NCBI RefSeq assembly: GCF_000002995.4 | Contig: NW_025062478.1 | Span: 12,954,001-13,018,000, forward strand | Length of the DNA: 64,000 bases | Source of the DNA: Brugia malayi | Lineage: Eukaryota > Nematoda > Chromadorea > Rhabditida > Onchocercidae | Direction: 5' to 3' | Shown here: positions 22,901 through 36,469 of the stretch, in pieces | Layout of the letters: every line of letters begins with the position of its first letter | How positions within the stretch are numbered: position 1 is the stretch's first letter | Program-made: the position numbers and the translations under genes | The notes under the pieces: generated by a model | Databases searched by the model: none | The model's input: the letters and a program-made list of their open reading frames with translations, nothing else | Told to the model about the DNA's origin: nothing

Positions 22901-25900
22901 TGTAAATAAAAAATATATTAGTTTTCAGAAGACAGAAAAAAATTACAAAAAGTTAAACTAATTTAAAAAAAAAAAATATTTGTTTGATATATTGTTGTAC
23001 TATTTCTGCCACCATTTCAATGCAAATTTGTTTTTTCTTTTTCATTTTTAAATTTGATTATTATTTAAAAACTACAGCACCGATTGCAAGAATAATAATG
23101 AAACATGACAATTTCAGTTAATTTTCATAATTTAACTCGATAAGGCTATAATTCTAAAGCAAATCAAATCGATCATCTTTTAATCGACACATTTTATTTA
23201 GCAAAACGAACTAAACTAACAAAATGGACGAACTAATTTTTCGGCAAAATAATAAAATTCTTTTTCTAAAAAGAAAACATTGCTTCTCTTAACTTACATA
23301 TTAAATATTAATGGTGCATATTATATATATTATTAACAGTATGAAGTATTAGTTAAAATGTAATTTTCCGCTTCATCTAATTAATTTTCCATGCCGCTCC
23401 ATCCGATTTACATAAATCATTTCAATTTTGAATAATTCTTTTCCATTTAGCTTAGTATTTTTCTTTCTTTAAATAACCACTACCAAATTTGTTAGTATCA
23501 TCAGCTAACTGCTTACTTCTTATTTTGTCATTGTATATGGAAGACGAAGAATTAATACTGCTAACAATTCAAAAAACTTTTATAATCATAACTTCGATCT
23601 TTTTAATAAATAGTCAAATTTTCGATTGCCAATTACTCAAAAATACAAGAATATATCAGAAAAACCATAATGCACAAACTGATTTTAATTGATTTCATCA
23701 AACATTTCTAGAAATAATCTTTTAGGAGACTTCATTCGTCTTTGTGAGATTTCATTCGTCTTCATTTAGCAATTAATTTTTGTTCATTCCCAAAAGTATC
23801 CCAATTAAAATTTATTGCATATATTTTAATCAAAATAAACTGTAGAATATTCTATAGATTATTCAGGAAAAATTAGTTTATGACTGCTATTAAACATTAG
23901 CATCATTACCTGTTATAATGAAAATTCATATGCATATTGCATAAAAATCGCATTAAATTAATACTATTTTCCAAGAATGAACCCAAAGCATCACTTTTAC
24001 AGTAAAATTTTCATTTTTGGTACTTACAAAAAGAAGAAATTACTCGGAATTATTACAATTTGATACCAAAGATAAAGTTGATAATCCTTGGGTGAATTAT
24101 ATTTTTAAAAAGATTTATAAATAGACCAAATGAACTACGACTGGAACCAATACTGTCATTCCTTATCAACATATCTGCTCTTGCTAATAACAATTAAATG
24201 ATAGCAATAATGTTTAGCAAGTTTAACCTAAAACGCAATCTCTGCTTAAGCATTGATCTCAGTAATTTTTGCCACGATTTTCTTGAAAATCAAAAAAAAC
24301 CTGCAGAAATTTTCCAATTTCATAGGCGATAGTATTGTTTTGTGGTTTTCACTTGGAAAGCTAAGAAAATTCAAACCTAAAAACCACTTAAATAGCATTT
24401 TAGAGCCGTCGAATTCACCGAATTCATAATTATAGAAAGACATAGAAAGGTTAATGAATTAAATATGTATGAAACTACTAAAAAATAGAAGTAAATGGTT
24501 CGGGTTCATTCTTCATTAGGAAAAATCAATCAAGCAAAAACAAAGCAACTTCAAAAACATTGATAAAAAGATTTATTCAAAAAATCATCACTAAATTAAA
24601 ATTCATCTGACAATGCCACGAGGGACAGCTGATAATAGTATATACTGCATTTCTTAATTGTTTCAATTGCCTGCAAAAAAATTGTTAACTATTAATCGCC
24701 AAGAAATAAGGAAAATTTACAGCAGATTTTTGTTGAGTTTCATTAAAAAATGCAACTTTTTTGAATGCACTTTCTGTTTTCTTTACATGTCCTTTTCATG
24801 CAGGAATATATATGGAATATTTAGTTTGTTTTTTTTTTTAAATATTATGAAAAGTCCGCGCTATGCTATATATACCCCACTTCATATGCAATTATAACTT
24901 CCAAATCAATAATAAGTCGAATTAGTCAAGACTATCATGGATCAAACCCGCAACGTAACTTATGCAAATCTAAAATTAGTTAAAACCAAAAATTAGACGA
25001 GAAATATTAGAATAGCATTTGATGGTTTGAACTTCTTAGGTGTTTTAGTTTTCTATTTTTCCATAAAAGTTACTACAAGTCCGGTATTCACTTTTTTCTA
25101 AGTAAATTTTGGAAAAATGGGCTAAAAATTGTATATGTATATATGGAAAACTTTCACTCAAGACTTACAGAAACCAAAAAATCCAAACTATCTAAAGATC
25201 ATGGAGAGTGGATTTAAGTAAATGGTATGACGATATGCAAAATATACTCTGCATGTTGTCATCCTATGAAACAGTTCGAATTCCATTTCAGATGTCTGTC
25301 ATCATCATTATCGTTGGACGTACAGTTGCATTATCACAATATGGCAAATGTGTGGGAAGATTTAAGATCACACCGATAGTTTTGCGCAGAACATCCAAAA
25401 TTTTGGGAAATTCGCAAAAAAAAAAAAAAAATTAATTCCCTAATGCTTAATCCATAACTTAGATATCAAATGTTATCCTAAATTATTTAACATATTCATT
25501 TTTTTGTTTACAATCTTGAGCACAAAATACTTAAGCAATCTAATTTCTGAAAAAAATAACATAACTTACCATCAACTTTGAAATTAGCAAACGCACTACA
25601 ATCTTCTTTCTTATCAACGAAAACACAAATAGGCTGAAAAAAGAAAATGAAACTGAATTTTACTGTAAATATAAAAGTATTTAATAAATCAGAATATGTA
25701 AATAAAACAATAACTTATAAAATATGAAAACTCGTCATTTACTCTTTCAGATTAATTTCAACTTTTCCTTACTAGTTAATTGAGACATTTAAACAAAAAC
25801 AGAATGTAGCACGAATTTTAGAGAAATTTATAATCAAGAAATTTGAGAGGAGACTTACTTTTCCCAATTTGATACCTTTCGTGCCATCAGGCGCCAAAAT

Positions 25901-26660
25901 TTTAGCTAAGACACCTTCCTCGGACGCTTCAAATGCCATCACCGATTTATCAGTTTCAATTTCACATATCAAATCACCTTCCTCTACTTCATCACCTTCT
26001 TTTTTATGCCACTTAACAATGGTACCATGTTCCATTGTTGGTGAAAGAGCTGGCATTGGGATCAGTCTGTGTTCCGGTAGACCTGAAATAATCAATATTT
26101 ACAGTTTTATGCAAATGCTTAGACCTGACGATGAACTGATGACGATGATTCTACCTACCTATTTTTTATTTTAAACATCCAAAAACCTAACTAATTTTAA
26201 GCTGATATACTTAGTTGTCTTAATTACTTTAATCTTAACTTAATCGCCTTAGCAAACGATGAATTAAAAAAAAAAAATAAAAAAAGAAAAACCATACCAC
26301 TAGAATATAATCGATATAGCTGCTTATTGCTATTTTGAAGCTGATGAAAACGATTTATACAATAGTTGGAAACACTGAACAAAGGTGTGAGTCCGGATGT
26401 CGATGCTGCACGCCTAGAAAAATAATTTTTTACTTGTTGACTAATGAAGATGACAAACTTGATCAGAAAGCATTTTAATGAAATTATTACTAACAAATTC
26501 AATACTGTCATTCAATGTACTTAAAAACAAATGTTAAACTTTTAAAGTGGACGTACATAAATGTGACCGGAACTGCAGTGCGAGGTAAAGATGCAAGCTG
26601 AAATCCATTGCGTGAACAACGTAATGATAGTGAAATACTTCGTGAAGAAATTTTAGGCAT
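19925..26660 (-). CDS. dlat-1: Dihydrolipoamide acetyltransferase (pyruvate dehydrogenase E2), 10 exons, 513 aa
   Basis: This is the E2 core of the mitochondrial pyruvate dehydrogenase complex, moving the acetyl group from E1 to CoA. Exons in coding order are 26557-26660, 26298-26413, 25859-26082, 25570-25633, 22416-22600, 21645-21913, 21010-21238, 20648-20728, 20255-20394 and 19925-20054. They total 1542 nt with every phase matching. Residues 1-34 are rich in Arg and Ser without acidic residues, fitting a matrix-targeting peptide. One lipoyl domain (about 79-165) carries the lipoylated lysine in ETDKS (K119). The subunit-binding domain (about 211-245) begins [11 protein letters not shown] but has DINSNGR where the family has G-(T/S)-G-P-x-G-R. 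The acetyltransferase core (about 286-513) includes [38 protein letters not shown] and the catalytic DHRVVDG (H486, D490). Length is close to the nematode family norm of about 507. The DHR motif argues against E3-binding protein X. Intron 4 is unusually long (2,969 nt). Confidence 0.95.
22601..25569 (-). other. Long intron 4 of the E2 gene
   Basis: This 2,969-nt intron separates the end of the lipoyl domain from the linker and subunit-binding domain. Other introns of the gene are about 140-660 nt. Open frames inside it (for example, 25,208-25,435 forward) have no splice partner or family features, and I call no nested gene. Confidence 0.7.
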
Positions 26661-27269
26661 CATTCAAGATTAATTATTAAGATTTTGCAGTAACTCGTTT
26701 TCTTCCAAAATCGAGAAATATCAAACGAAGATAAAAGAATCTGGAAGCAAAACCGATATTTATATCGTTTACATATAACCTTTACATATAGGAAAAAAGA
26801 AAATAAAAATTGAAATTATTCGATAGAAATATTAAAATTAAGAATGCCAACAATAATAATCAATGGGAAAAAAGAAACTTCAGAAAATTATATGTAAAAA
26901 TAAATTTCACATATATGAATAAAACTATATAAGGAAAAACATCAATCGATTATTTCTTAAAATATTCTAAAATTCAACAGCAAAAAATTCCAGCAATGTT
27001 TTTATAAATTGTAGCTTAACTAATCCCTAACTGTCTCTCTCTCTCGGTATAACTAATATTCCGTGGTATTCCTATCCTAAAAAAAGACAAAAACATTTCA
27101 AAAAATCATTCCAAAAGTGACCATTCATTCACGTAATACACGTAACCAGTATTTATATTTCAAATAACATTTAATTATCCGATATTCCGGAAGTAACTAC
27201 TCTAATGCTTTTAAAATTTGTGGACAATAGAAAACGATGTCAAATATTACCAAAGTCAAACACTATACA

Positions 27270-27378
27270 TACATGCATACATACACACACGCGAACGAAC
27301 ACAGAGGCACAGACACACAGACACATACACAAACACACGCACACACGTACGCACGCACAAACGCACACACACACAAAA
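27270..27378. repeat. CA/GT-rich microsatellite, interrupted
   Basis: A run of CACA, CATA, CACG and CAGA units spans about 110 bases. Open frames in all directions here (His/Thr-rich or Val/Cys-rich) are by-products of the repeat. Confidence 0.9.
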
Positions 27379-27889
27379 CTGAAAAGGACCTTTTTTTTCT
27401 TCGTTTAAAACAAAATACTCTTTCTCTCTTTTCCACATTTCTTTCTCAATTATCTCTCCTACTTTTAGGTCGTACCATTCCATTCCTTCCTCTTTTTTTT
27501 CACTTAACGTATGTTCTCTCTCTCATTTTCATATAATCTGATTCTCTCTCTCATTAAATTTCTCTCTTTTTGTTTCCTTCTATTCTCACCTCTTCTTCTT
27601 ATGTCCTATTTCCTACACGTGTATCCTAAGCGAAATTATTATTAAACGTGAAACGCATAAACATATTGAATAAATATTGCAATTAGCATATGATCAATTG
27701 AACATGTACTTCTTATGTACGTAACAGATAATATGAGACTCGTAAGTGACGTGTTTTAAGTTAAAGGAAAGAAAAGTAATAGTGCATAATAAGTGGAGAG
27801 ACACGTAACTGAGATAAAACAGATTTTTTGACGATATTATCGATGATAGCATCGTAGCAAGGAAGTATTATTTTATCAGAGAGTATCAG

Positions 27890-28013
27890 AAGCTATGCCG
27901 TCAGGATGAACTAAAAGTTATACCGTCAGGATGACTAAAAGTTATACCGTCAGGATGACTAAAAGTTATACCGTCAGGATGACTAAAAGTTATACCGTCA
28001 GGATGAACTAAAG
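27890..28013. repeat. 24-bp tandem repeat, 5 copies
   Basis: The unit agttataccgtcaggatgac plus taaa is repeated five times. The first and last copies have an extra A (gatgaactaaa). It is much richer in GC than the flanks. Confidence 0.93.
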
Positions 28014-28756
28014 GAATGAATCTCTTTCACCTAGAATTACATTATCGAATTCAAATTTAAATAGGTGAAACAATAAACTGTTAAAAACAATTATAAAATC
28101 TTTTGTGACAAAAAACTGATCGTAAATGCTTTTCGAAAAATTGAAAATTTTATTTTTTAAAATTGATAACATTTTCTACTGAATAAATCATAACTGTTGG
28201 ATTTTCAATGGAATTTACCCACTAATTTTAATTATTCATATTATGTCAATGAAAATAAGAAAAACAGTATAAATTATTTTAACAGTTTTTTTTTAAAAAA
28301 AAAAAGATAAATTATTTTACATATTATAATATTATAAAATATATTTCAAAAAATAGGAATATACTATTTTTAATTATTTTATGATATTAGCTAACTTTGA
28401 AAATTGCATTATCTTTTAATAACATTGAAATATTCCATTCATCGATTCACATTATCTATAGAATTTATTATCCTATAGTAAAAATTTATTTACAATAATT
28501 TATATTATTCATTACTGAAATAATCATTAATTATTATAAAAATACATATTCTTTCTTAATTTAAATCATTCATTCTTTGATCTTTTTATCAGCAATTAAT
28601 GGGTGAATTTCGAGAAAAAAAGGCAAAATTTTAAAACAAATTCTGTATATTACAACTTATTAACTTTCAAAGCTTTTTACAAATATATTTAGCATTAGCA
28701 AATATACAACATTCATCCATTCGTGGATGTAAGCCATTCCAATGTTCACAATATAT

Positions 28757-28838
28757 GTATATAGACAGACACACACACACACACACACACACATACATAC
28801 ACATACACAGACATACATACATACATCTGTGTATGTTA
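28757..28838. repeat. (AC)n microsatellite with ACAT and AGAC edges
   Basis: About 13 AC units are flanked by catacata-type repeats. It creates spurious Cys/Val open frames on the - strand. Confidence 0.93.
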
Positions 28839-30971
28839 AAGCTAATGAACAGCTGCACAATGATAAAAGCTAATAAAATATGAAATATATTAGGAATATG
28901 ATAAGATGATTTGTTATCACATAGAATTAATATATTTTATAGATTAAATTGATTAAAAGAAATTTATTTTATCTAATTAATTAATAATGTTATTTTAAAA
29001 TTGACACAAAACAACAGTGTTATCTTTGTTGACAACAATCACTGATTTACTATTATCATTTGAAAGAAATATGTTGATAATGTGTATGTGAATGATTATT
29101 TAATTAGACATTAATCATCTAAAATAATCTTTCTAAACTGATTAATTAATTAGTCAACTAATTTTTAAACTTTGAGTGAAAATAAGAAATAGTGAGTAAA
29201 TTAATTAACTTAGCTAATAAATTTGGCGACTGTGCAATAATATAAAATAAAATAAAATAAAATGAAATAATTAATTATCAAAATTTAGATAGAGTATTTA
29301 GAAAAAAAAAATATATATATATATATGTAATAATTGATTAATTTCGTTACAGTTAATCAATATTGCTGTATATTTTATAAATTAAAATTTCTTTTTTAGA
29401 TATAAAATATATAGTAAAAACCAATTTTTGAACTTTGAATGAAAATATAGATTATAGTTTTATTAATTGTTCTTAATGATTTTTTGTACAAAATTCACTC
29501 AAAAAGATCAATCAATAGCACTGAAGTATAGTTCATTTTTTTAATGCTGTTATGAATTGAATTTTAAAATTTAATAGTTTAGATACTAAAGTTACTTAAT
29601 TTGCAAATAGTTGAAGTAACTGAGAAGTATTTTCTTTTCAGTGATCAAAAGTTTGATAAATTAAAAAGTTAATTGAAAAAAGAAATGTTAAATTGAATTT
29701 TCAATGATAAACAGAAACATTGAAATTGCTGCAATCTTGAAAGCCAAAATAATTTTGATAAATTACTAGCCCTGGAAAAAAACCTTTTAAAAAATAGTTG
29801 AGAGAGATAAAAAACATGTGAAAAATGTGAATATCATTAAAATTTTAATAATTTAATATTAAATTTTACTTTATTTGCAATATCATATGTGTTACGTAGT
29901 TTGCGTAAAATTTTTAACGTAATGTATACGATAAAAAGAGAAATACGTTTAAAAAAAATGTTTACAAGTAAGTTAACGTAATGTATTTTAATTAATGTAT
30001 ACTTATAAGAAATGAAATTAAAAATTTCTTATCCATAAAAAAGGCAAAATTTGAATTGAAATAACATAATAATTAGTAAAGACGAAAATAAGAAGAAGAA
30101 AAAACATTTGATGATGAAAAAAATTTTGAACTTTTGTTTTCATTAATGAAGAAAAATAGAAATGGAAGAATGTGTAAGAAGATGAAAATGATCTTTTGAA
30201 GAAAAACAAAAATAACAAAAATCAATGCTAATAATAAAGTAATTTCAAAAAAAGTTTTAAGGAACTGAAAAAAAAAGATTATAGAGAAGTTTAATTGATA
30301 AAATAAATTTATTTGTTCTAAAAAAGTCTAAGAATGATAGCGAAGTTTTATAATTTAAATTAGATTAAAATTTGGTTGAAAACGTACAGAGAAAACGAGG
30401 AGCAATAAGTGATACAATATGAACAAACGTATTATATAAAATATCAATTTTTTTTTTTTAAATAATATAACAAAATTTGAATATTTAAATTTGCAATAAT
30501 GAAAATTCAAATGATTTAATTATTTGGTGGGGGAAAAAGGATGATACTGATAGGATTGATTACTTTACATAAATATTGTCCAGCTAATTTTTTTTTTTTT
30601 TTTTTTTTTTTTGTTTTTTAATAATTTCATAGAAGTTTAATTTAAATAATTTTATAAGCGTTTAATAATTTGAAAGATTAAAATAAACTTGGAAGCTTTT
30701 TTGTTTAATTTTATCAACAATCAATTGATAAATATTAGCATATGGCCTAATAATTTCATTAATTTTTCATGAGTTATTGTAGTAATAAAAGTAAATGTAT
30801 TTCAAAACATTTAAACGTTACTAAGCGTTAAGTATCATAAATACGCCACGTGTAAATTAATTAAAACGCAATGTAATAGCAACGATAAAAGTTGACGAAA
30901 ACAACAACAAAAGAAGAAAATAATTCCTTTTTTAATTAGTCATGAATCACTGCAACATAAATTAATTTCAG

Positions 30972-32838
30972 GTAATTGAAAAAGGTAAGTTTCCTCTTTT
31001 CATCCTGAAATTGTTAAATGCTATATACACATATATGTAGTAATTACTCAGTATGTTTTTCTCAAATAGTGGCAACAATTTTTAACAATATTGTAACTTA
31101 ATTAAATTTCAAATTTAAAAAACTCCAAAATTAAATAAAATAAAAGAGAAAAAAATGAATTAAGTCAATCATGATAAAAACAAAGGATTAGATAAATCAA
31201 GTAAAATTGTTTAAATTTTCCTCTTTTTTTCTCTTTTTTTTCTTTTTTCTTTTGTTGATTAATCTTTTCCTTTTTTTGAAGAAATTAAACTCAGTTCTTT
31301 TTTTCGTCTTTTCAAAATACAATTTTGAATAAAAAATATTTATAGATATAATCTGAAAAGAGAAAGGAAATTAAACTTAATTTTTCTTTCTTGTTTTTTT
31401 TTTTTTTAAAATACAATTCGGAATTAAAATATATACATAATCTGAAAAGACATAATTTAGAAAAAGAAAAAATGAATTTAAAAAAAAAAAAAAAAAAGCA
31501 ATGGCAAAATTGTTGACGGTTTTTGTATTGGTGTAACCTAAGTGCTGCTTCCAGGGATATATATCAGACATACCTGATGATGCTTTACTCCACCTCTTCT
31601 TTTTCTAGTTCAATTTTTCTATTTTTTTCTGAAGTTTTAATTTTTTGTCATTTTTTTGTTTAATTTTTCTACTTTTGTCATTTTTTTTGGTACATTTTTT
31701 TCATATTTTTACTATTTTTTTGGGGGGAATTTTTGTAATTTTATTCGATTTTTTTGTATGCAGAAAGTGAACATTCACATACACCGAGCAGAACTGATAG
31801 CGATAACCGCGCACCTTACTTACAGCCGGTGAAAGGGTATACACCACGAACCAGTCAACCCTTGTATTCAACTTTTTCAGGTGTGTTTTATATTTGCAGT
31901 GGAAATATTTGCTATTAATAATAAGTTGATTATAAGAAAAAAAAAGTTATTTTTTTCTCTTTAATGAGAGATTACTTGTAAGAGAAGATGAATAGATGAC
32001 GAAAGAATTTTTGTCTATGTCTATATATATATTGATATTTAATCTTTAATCTAATTATATATTTTTAATAAAAAAAATATTAGAAATATATTTAATAGAA
32101 AGAAAAAAAGAAAAACTAAATAATTAATATTTTAATATAATGAAATTTATTAACAATGTATTCAGAATAATGAAACTTAAATAAATTTAAAAATTCATTC
32201 AAATCTCATTAATTCAAATTATTTAATTTTTTTATGAATAAATGAAAAAAAAAAAAGAAGAATAGTAAATGCGACAAAATGTGTCAAAAATGTGTCAAAA
32301 ATGCATTTACAGTAATGAAATTTAGATAAATTTAAAAATATATCGATTAATTCAAGTTAAATATTTAATATTTTATGAATAAATGTAAAAAAATAAGGAC
32401 AAAGAAAAACGAAAGATTAGTAAATACGATGAAACGCATTGCATTTACTGTTTTTATAATGCAATATAAATACTTAAAAATAATAAAATTTAAATAAATT
32501 TAAAAATTCATTCAAATATATCTATGAATTCAAATAAAATATTTATTATTTTAATGCTATGTCATCTATTAGCAGTATTCATATATTTCATAATGCAATA
32601 CAGGTACTCAAAATTAATAAAACTTAAATAAATTTAAAAAAAAAAAAAGCTAGGCGGTTTATTATTGAATGGATACAACACGCCACGTCGTATCATTAAA
32701 GTTGTTTCCAACAGTGGTAAGTGTTTCTTTAACGCAGTTCAGCTTTTTGGGACGATATGCATTCACGAACCAGCCTGGCACTTATCTTATCAGTATGACA
32801 TTATATTAGTTATGATAATGCTTGCTATCAGTAATTAG
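30972..32838 (+). CDS. Orphan phase-1 exons of an unrecognised gene (partial)
   Basis: Two exons with good signals stand out from AT-rich surroundings. The first is 31,764-31,880 (acceptor TATGCAG, donor GTGTGT), encoding SEHSHTPSRTDSDN and then PVKGYTPRTSQPLYSTFS. The second is 32,654-32,716 (acceptor CTAG, donor GTAAGTG), encoding GLLLNGYNTPRRIIKVVSNS. Both start and end in phase 1 and join in frame. A possible 13-nt microexon (30,972-30,984, between TTTCAG and GTAAGT) would also fit in phase, but it is too short to trust. If the last donor is not used, the frame runs on through HEPAWHLSYQYD and a hydrophobic tail to a TAG at 32,836-32,838, so this could be a terminal exon. No start codon was found. 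The RRIIKVVSN end weakly recalls the first strand of doublecortin repeats, which is too little for a call. The limits given are those of the visible pieces. Confidence 0.45.
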
Positions 32839-34133
32839 CAGGTTAGAAATTATTGTTAGGATGGTAAGAAATAATCATTGATTATTATTTCTTATGCTAT
32901 GCAATATCATTGAATTGTATAAATTACATTTTCTTTTTTCCTTTTTGGAAAAAAATGATCTCAATTTTAGAATAATTAATATAATTGATAATTTAATTTG
33001 TTTGATTAGTTTTTGCAATTTAATTTTTGAAAAAAAGTGGTAATATAATTGGTTTAGATATTTTTATTATAAAATAAAAAATGATAAATAGTCATTTTTT
33101 CGTATATTATGTATATCGTTTCAAACGTTTTTTTCTTGTTTATAATAATATCAAGATTTTAGTTTGTGTAATATTATTAACAAATATTAGCTATAACAAT
33201 AAAATTTGTTTATGATTAAAAAAAAAAATTTTTTTTTTCATAAATGATAAATGATTAATTCGAAGATATATTTCTCTGTGAAATACGATGTTTAAAGTAA
33301 TACTTTTAATTTTAATACGTAAAAAATTTTTTTTATGTATTATAATATAAATGGAAGGAAACGGAATGCTTTAGATTAATTTCAACTAATTAATTTTTTA
33401 TCATTTTTAATTTTTTAAGATTAAATAAAGTAAAAAATTAATTGTTATTAAAATTATTAAATATTGCAATATTTACCTTATATATACTACGTCATTGCAT
33501 ACAATTATGTTCATTATATTTACATTAAATTTAAATTGATATTTTATTTTTATTATTTAACTTTTTTTTATTCTCAATTAAATTGATTGAAAAAAATGCT
33601 AACTGCCTTTCTAATTTTTTCGATTTTTAAAATTATTATAAATTATATTTCAATTGCAAGAATCTATATTTAAATGTAATAATATTATTTCTATTTATGT
33701 CATTAATGTAACGATATGAATTTAAAATTTTTTAAATTATTTTTATTTTATGCTTCTTTTTTCATCACATCAATCTCAGAAGTTTCTTTTCCCTTTTTTT
33801 TTTTTTTTTTTAATTTCAATAATCTAATCAAACAATTTTTTTTTTTTTTTTTTGTATCAATTTAATTAAATAAAGAAGCGGTCACTTTTTTTTGATGCCA
33901 TTTTTGTATAATAATTAATATTATACATTTTATTAATAATTTTAACATTTATATTTATTTTTTATTGTTTATTTGAGTAATTATAATTATTACTTGTGTA
34001 AACAATTTCATACTAATTAAAACAATTAGCAATAGTTTTCAATACCAATATTTGGTTTTTTTTTTTTGTTTTGCTTTGTTTATTTGTTTTTCTTTCCTCT
34101 TTTTTCGCTTTAACAATTTATTTTAATTATAAT
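32839..34133. other. Intergenic or intronic AT-rich sequence, no gene seen
   Basis: Nothing is supported beyond homopolymer runs. Confidence 0.5.
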
Positions 34134-36423
34134 TTATAAATGAATTTTTGTTGAAAGACTAATATTATTTTGAGCCAAAATATTAAATTCATTTGGATTA
34201 TGTGTTGGAAAACCACAATGTACTTCAAATGTTATCGTTACATTGCGACATTTGCCTGATCTCCACATGTACCACTGATCATCTGAAGGAAATTTAAATA
34301 ATTGATAGAAAAATAATGTTTAGTTGCTAAAATTAATAATAAAATATTAATTAATAATGATAATGATATTAAAATAGTTGGTAAATTAATAAAAATTAAG
34401 TTAATAATAATGAAAATCAGTAATTAATAATTATAGTTGCTAAAATAGTTAATAAAATTAGTAATTAATAACGAATATTTATCGAAACAATTAATAAAAA
34501 TAATAATCAATAATGATTGGTTACTAAAGTAATTGATAAAAATAATAATTATTAATAAGTATTAAATAATAATAATAATAGATATATTTATAATTAGGCA
34601 CAAAGTGAGATTTAAAATAATATTTAAGTATCAAAAAAAAATATATATATAATAATTAAGTTTAATTTCATATTCAAATTTAGTTAACTAAAAAATTTAG
34701 GCAGTCCATAACTTTAGTTATAACTCAATTTGTTTAAAATATTTAATTTAACTATAAAATTTAACATATTTGAACATTTAAGAAAAACAGAGACCATTTC
34801 GTTTTTTCTTAATTAAATATTAATTTTGATTTTATCATAATTTTAAATCACCAAAAAGTTGCAACAAATAATTAAATATGAAATAAGCAATTTTATGAAA
34901 TAAATTTTCAAAATTCCCAAATTTCAATCCTTTTCTTTCCTATTTTTATAGCAAAATATTACAATTTCATTTGTGTAATTGAAAAAGAAATTATAAATAA
35001 TTTTGAAATTTAAATATTATTAAACAGATAAATACCTTTTTTTAAAGTATTATAATTATGCCATCGGACACATTCGTGAATTGAATTTGGAATTTTTGAA
35101 ATAACCGAATCACGATCAGCACCTTTGCATTGTATATTACAAATAGTTCGAATACGTTTTGATGAGATTTTATTACTGTCTAAAAAAAAAAAAAAAAAAT
35201 ATACTCTAAAAATTAAAAAAGATAACAAAAATTTTCTTGCTTAAAAAATTAATATTTTCACTTTTAATATAATATTCTTTAAAATGGTATGATATTATTT
35301 TATTCATTTAAAATAATTTAATGAATTTTGAAACAAAAAGAAAAAAAAACACATAATTTTTTAAAATATTATTTATTAATTATTAATCCTGAAATTAAAA
35401 AAAAAGCAACAGAAAAAGCACAAACAACATTATATTTAAGACTATTATTGACACAAAAAATGATATATTATTAAAAAATTATAAGAAAATTCTAATTTTG
35501 ATTAATTCTATGAAATGCATTTTAATTTATTTGTTTTTTTTTTTTTATATTCAATTTCTTAATGTAATGGGTAGAAAAAAAAAACTCCAAATTTAAATTA
35601 ACTTTAATTTAAGCTAGAAAAAAACAAACGAACTTATTGGTAGTATGCTTATTTACTTCAATTCAACATACTTAAAAGTTTTTTAAATTTACTATTGTAG
35701 ATCTGATTTTAATTCTAATTCTTCAGTAATAATAACATTTCAATAAACGCTTTTCTTTTTTTATTATTACATATATTTACAGTAAATTTGTTTCACTCAC
35801 AATTTAAAATTCAAACAAACAATTTTTTTTCACTTAAATTTAAATTATTGTTGAAAATGTAAATAGAAATTTTCTTTATTAATTATTTACTTTTTTTTGT
35901 TTCACCAAATAATTGCTCCGTATATTCTTCATCATGGCAATTAGTTTCAATAAGTTTTGTGCTATCAGCGATTGTTAATTTACAAATTGATTTATAATTA
36001 GCACCATTTTGAATATCATTACCAAAACATGTTAATGTACGCTTTTCTGAAAATTTATTTTTAAACTAATAAGATTAAAATGAATTCGAAAACAAAAAAA
36101 TAATTTGTTAAAAAAAAAAAAAAAACAAGGAATTAAAAAAAAATAATATTTATAAAAAATTATTCACGCAAAAAAAAAGATGAAAACGAAATAAAATAGT
36201 TTATTAAAAAAAGAAAAAAAAAACAATAAAAATAATTTTCAAAAAAAAAGAAATAAAAATTTACTCAAAATAATTGTAAAAAGAAAAAAAAGAGAAAAGT
36301 TTATAAAAAATTACCCCAATTAACAATTTTAGAAAAATCTATGCAAGTAATCATACTACTACATAGAATATTGATAAGAAAAATTGTTGTAATTGCTTCA
36401 TGCTGAATTATTCCTGATAACAT
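34134..36423 (-). CDS. Small secreted cysteine-rich protein, 4 exons, 185 aa, unrecognised
   Basis: Exons in coding order are 36315-36423, 35891-36046, 35036-35179 and 34134-34282. All three introns are phase 1, and the joined frame is open to TAA (558 nt). Residues 1-27 form a signal peptide with core ITTIFLINILCSSMITC, and cleavage is likely after C27. The mature part has eight cysteines (43, 58, 73, 102, 106, 125, 148, 159), so four disulfides are possible, and an N-glycosylation site NVT at 150. Exons 2 and 3 are symmetrical phase 1-1 modules with a shared pattern: KR near the start, a Cys, IQ, then GA and S, and a Cys about 15 residues after an SK or TK. Exon 4 repeats only part (CRNVTITFEVHCGF). 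There is no transmembrane segment or known domain. It is probably extracellular or exported. A TTTCAG acceptor 35 nt upstream of the ATG may be a trans-splice site. Confidence 0.7.
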
Positions 36424-36458
36424 AATTGATAATTGATTAGTGATATGAGCAATTTGAA

Positions 36459-36464
36459 CTGAAA
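36459..36464 (-). promoter_or_regulatory. Candidate trans-splice (or 5' UTR intron) acceptor of the secreted-protein gene
   Basis: The - strand reads CATATTTCAG, matching the nematode acceptor consensus. The presumed mature 5' end would be at 36,458, leaving a 35-nt leader before the ATG at 36,423. No donor was found upstream. Confidence 0.4.
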
Positions 36465-36469
36465 TATGA

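Larger units (their letters stand above)
26661..30970. other. Intergenic region upstream of the E2 gene; microsatellites, no gene
   Basis: It holds CT-rich tracts (27,030-27,050 and 27,415-27,600), two CA-rich microsatellites, a 24-bp tandem repeat and otherwise AT-rich sequence. No promoter element can be assigned. The start of the E2 gene at 26,660 lacks a clear TTTCAG trans-splice acceptor close upstream. Confidence 0.5.

Noticed and set aside
25208..25435. Forward ORF in intron 4 of the E2 gene
   Set aside because: It has no ATG-led start context and ends in a poly-A run. It has no family features or splice partners.
27205..27536. His/Thr-rich and Cys/Val-rich ORFs, also at 28,660-28,860
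   Set aside because: They are translations of CA/GT microsatellites.
32737..32790. Possible microRNA precursor around gacgatatgcattcacgaac
   Set aside because: No stable stem could be drawn by eye. The segment is better explained as a readthrough coding frame of the preceding exon.
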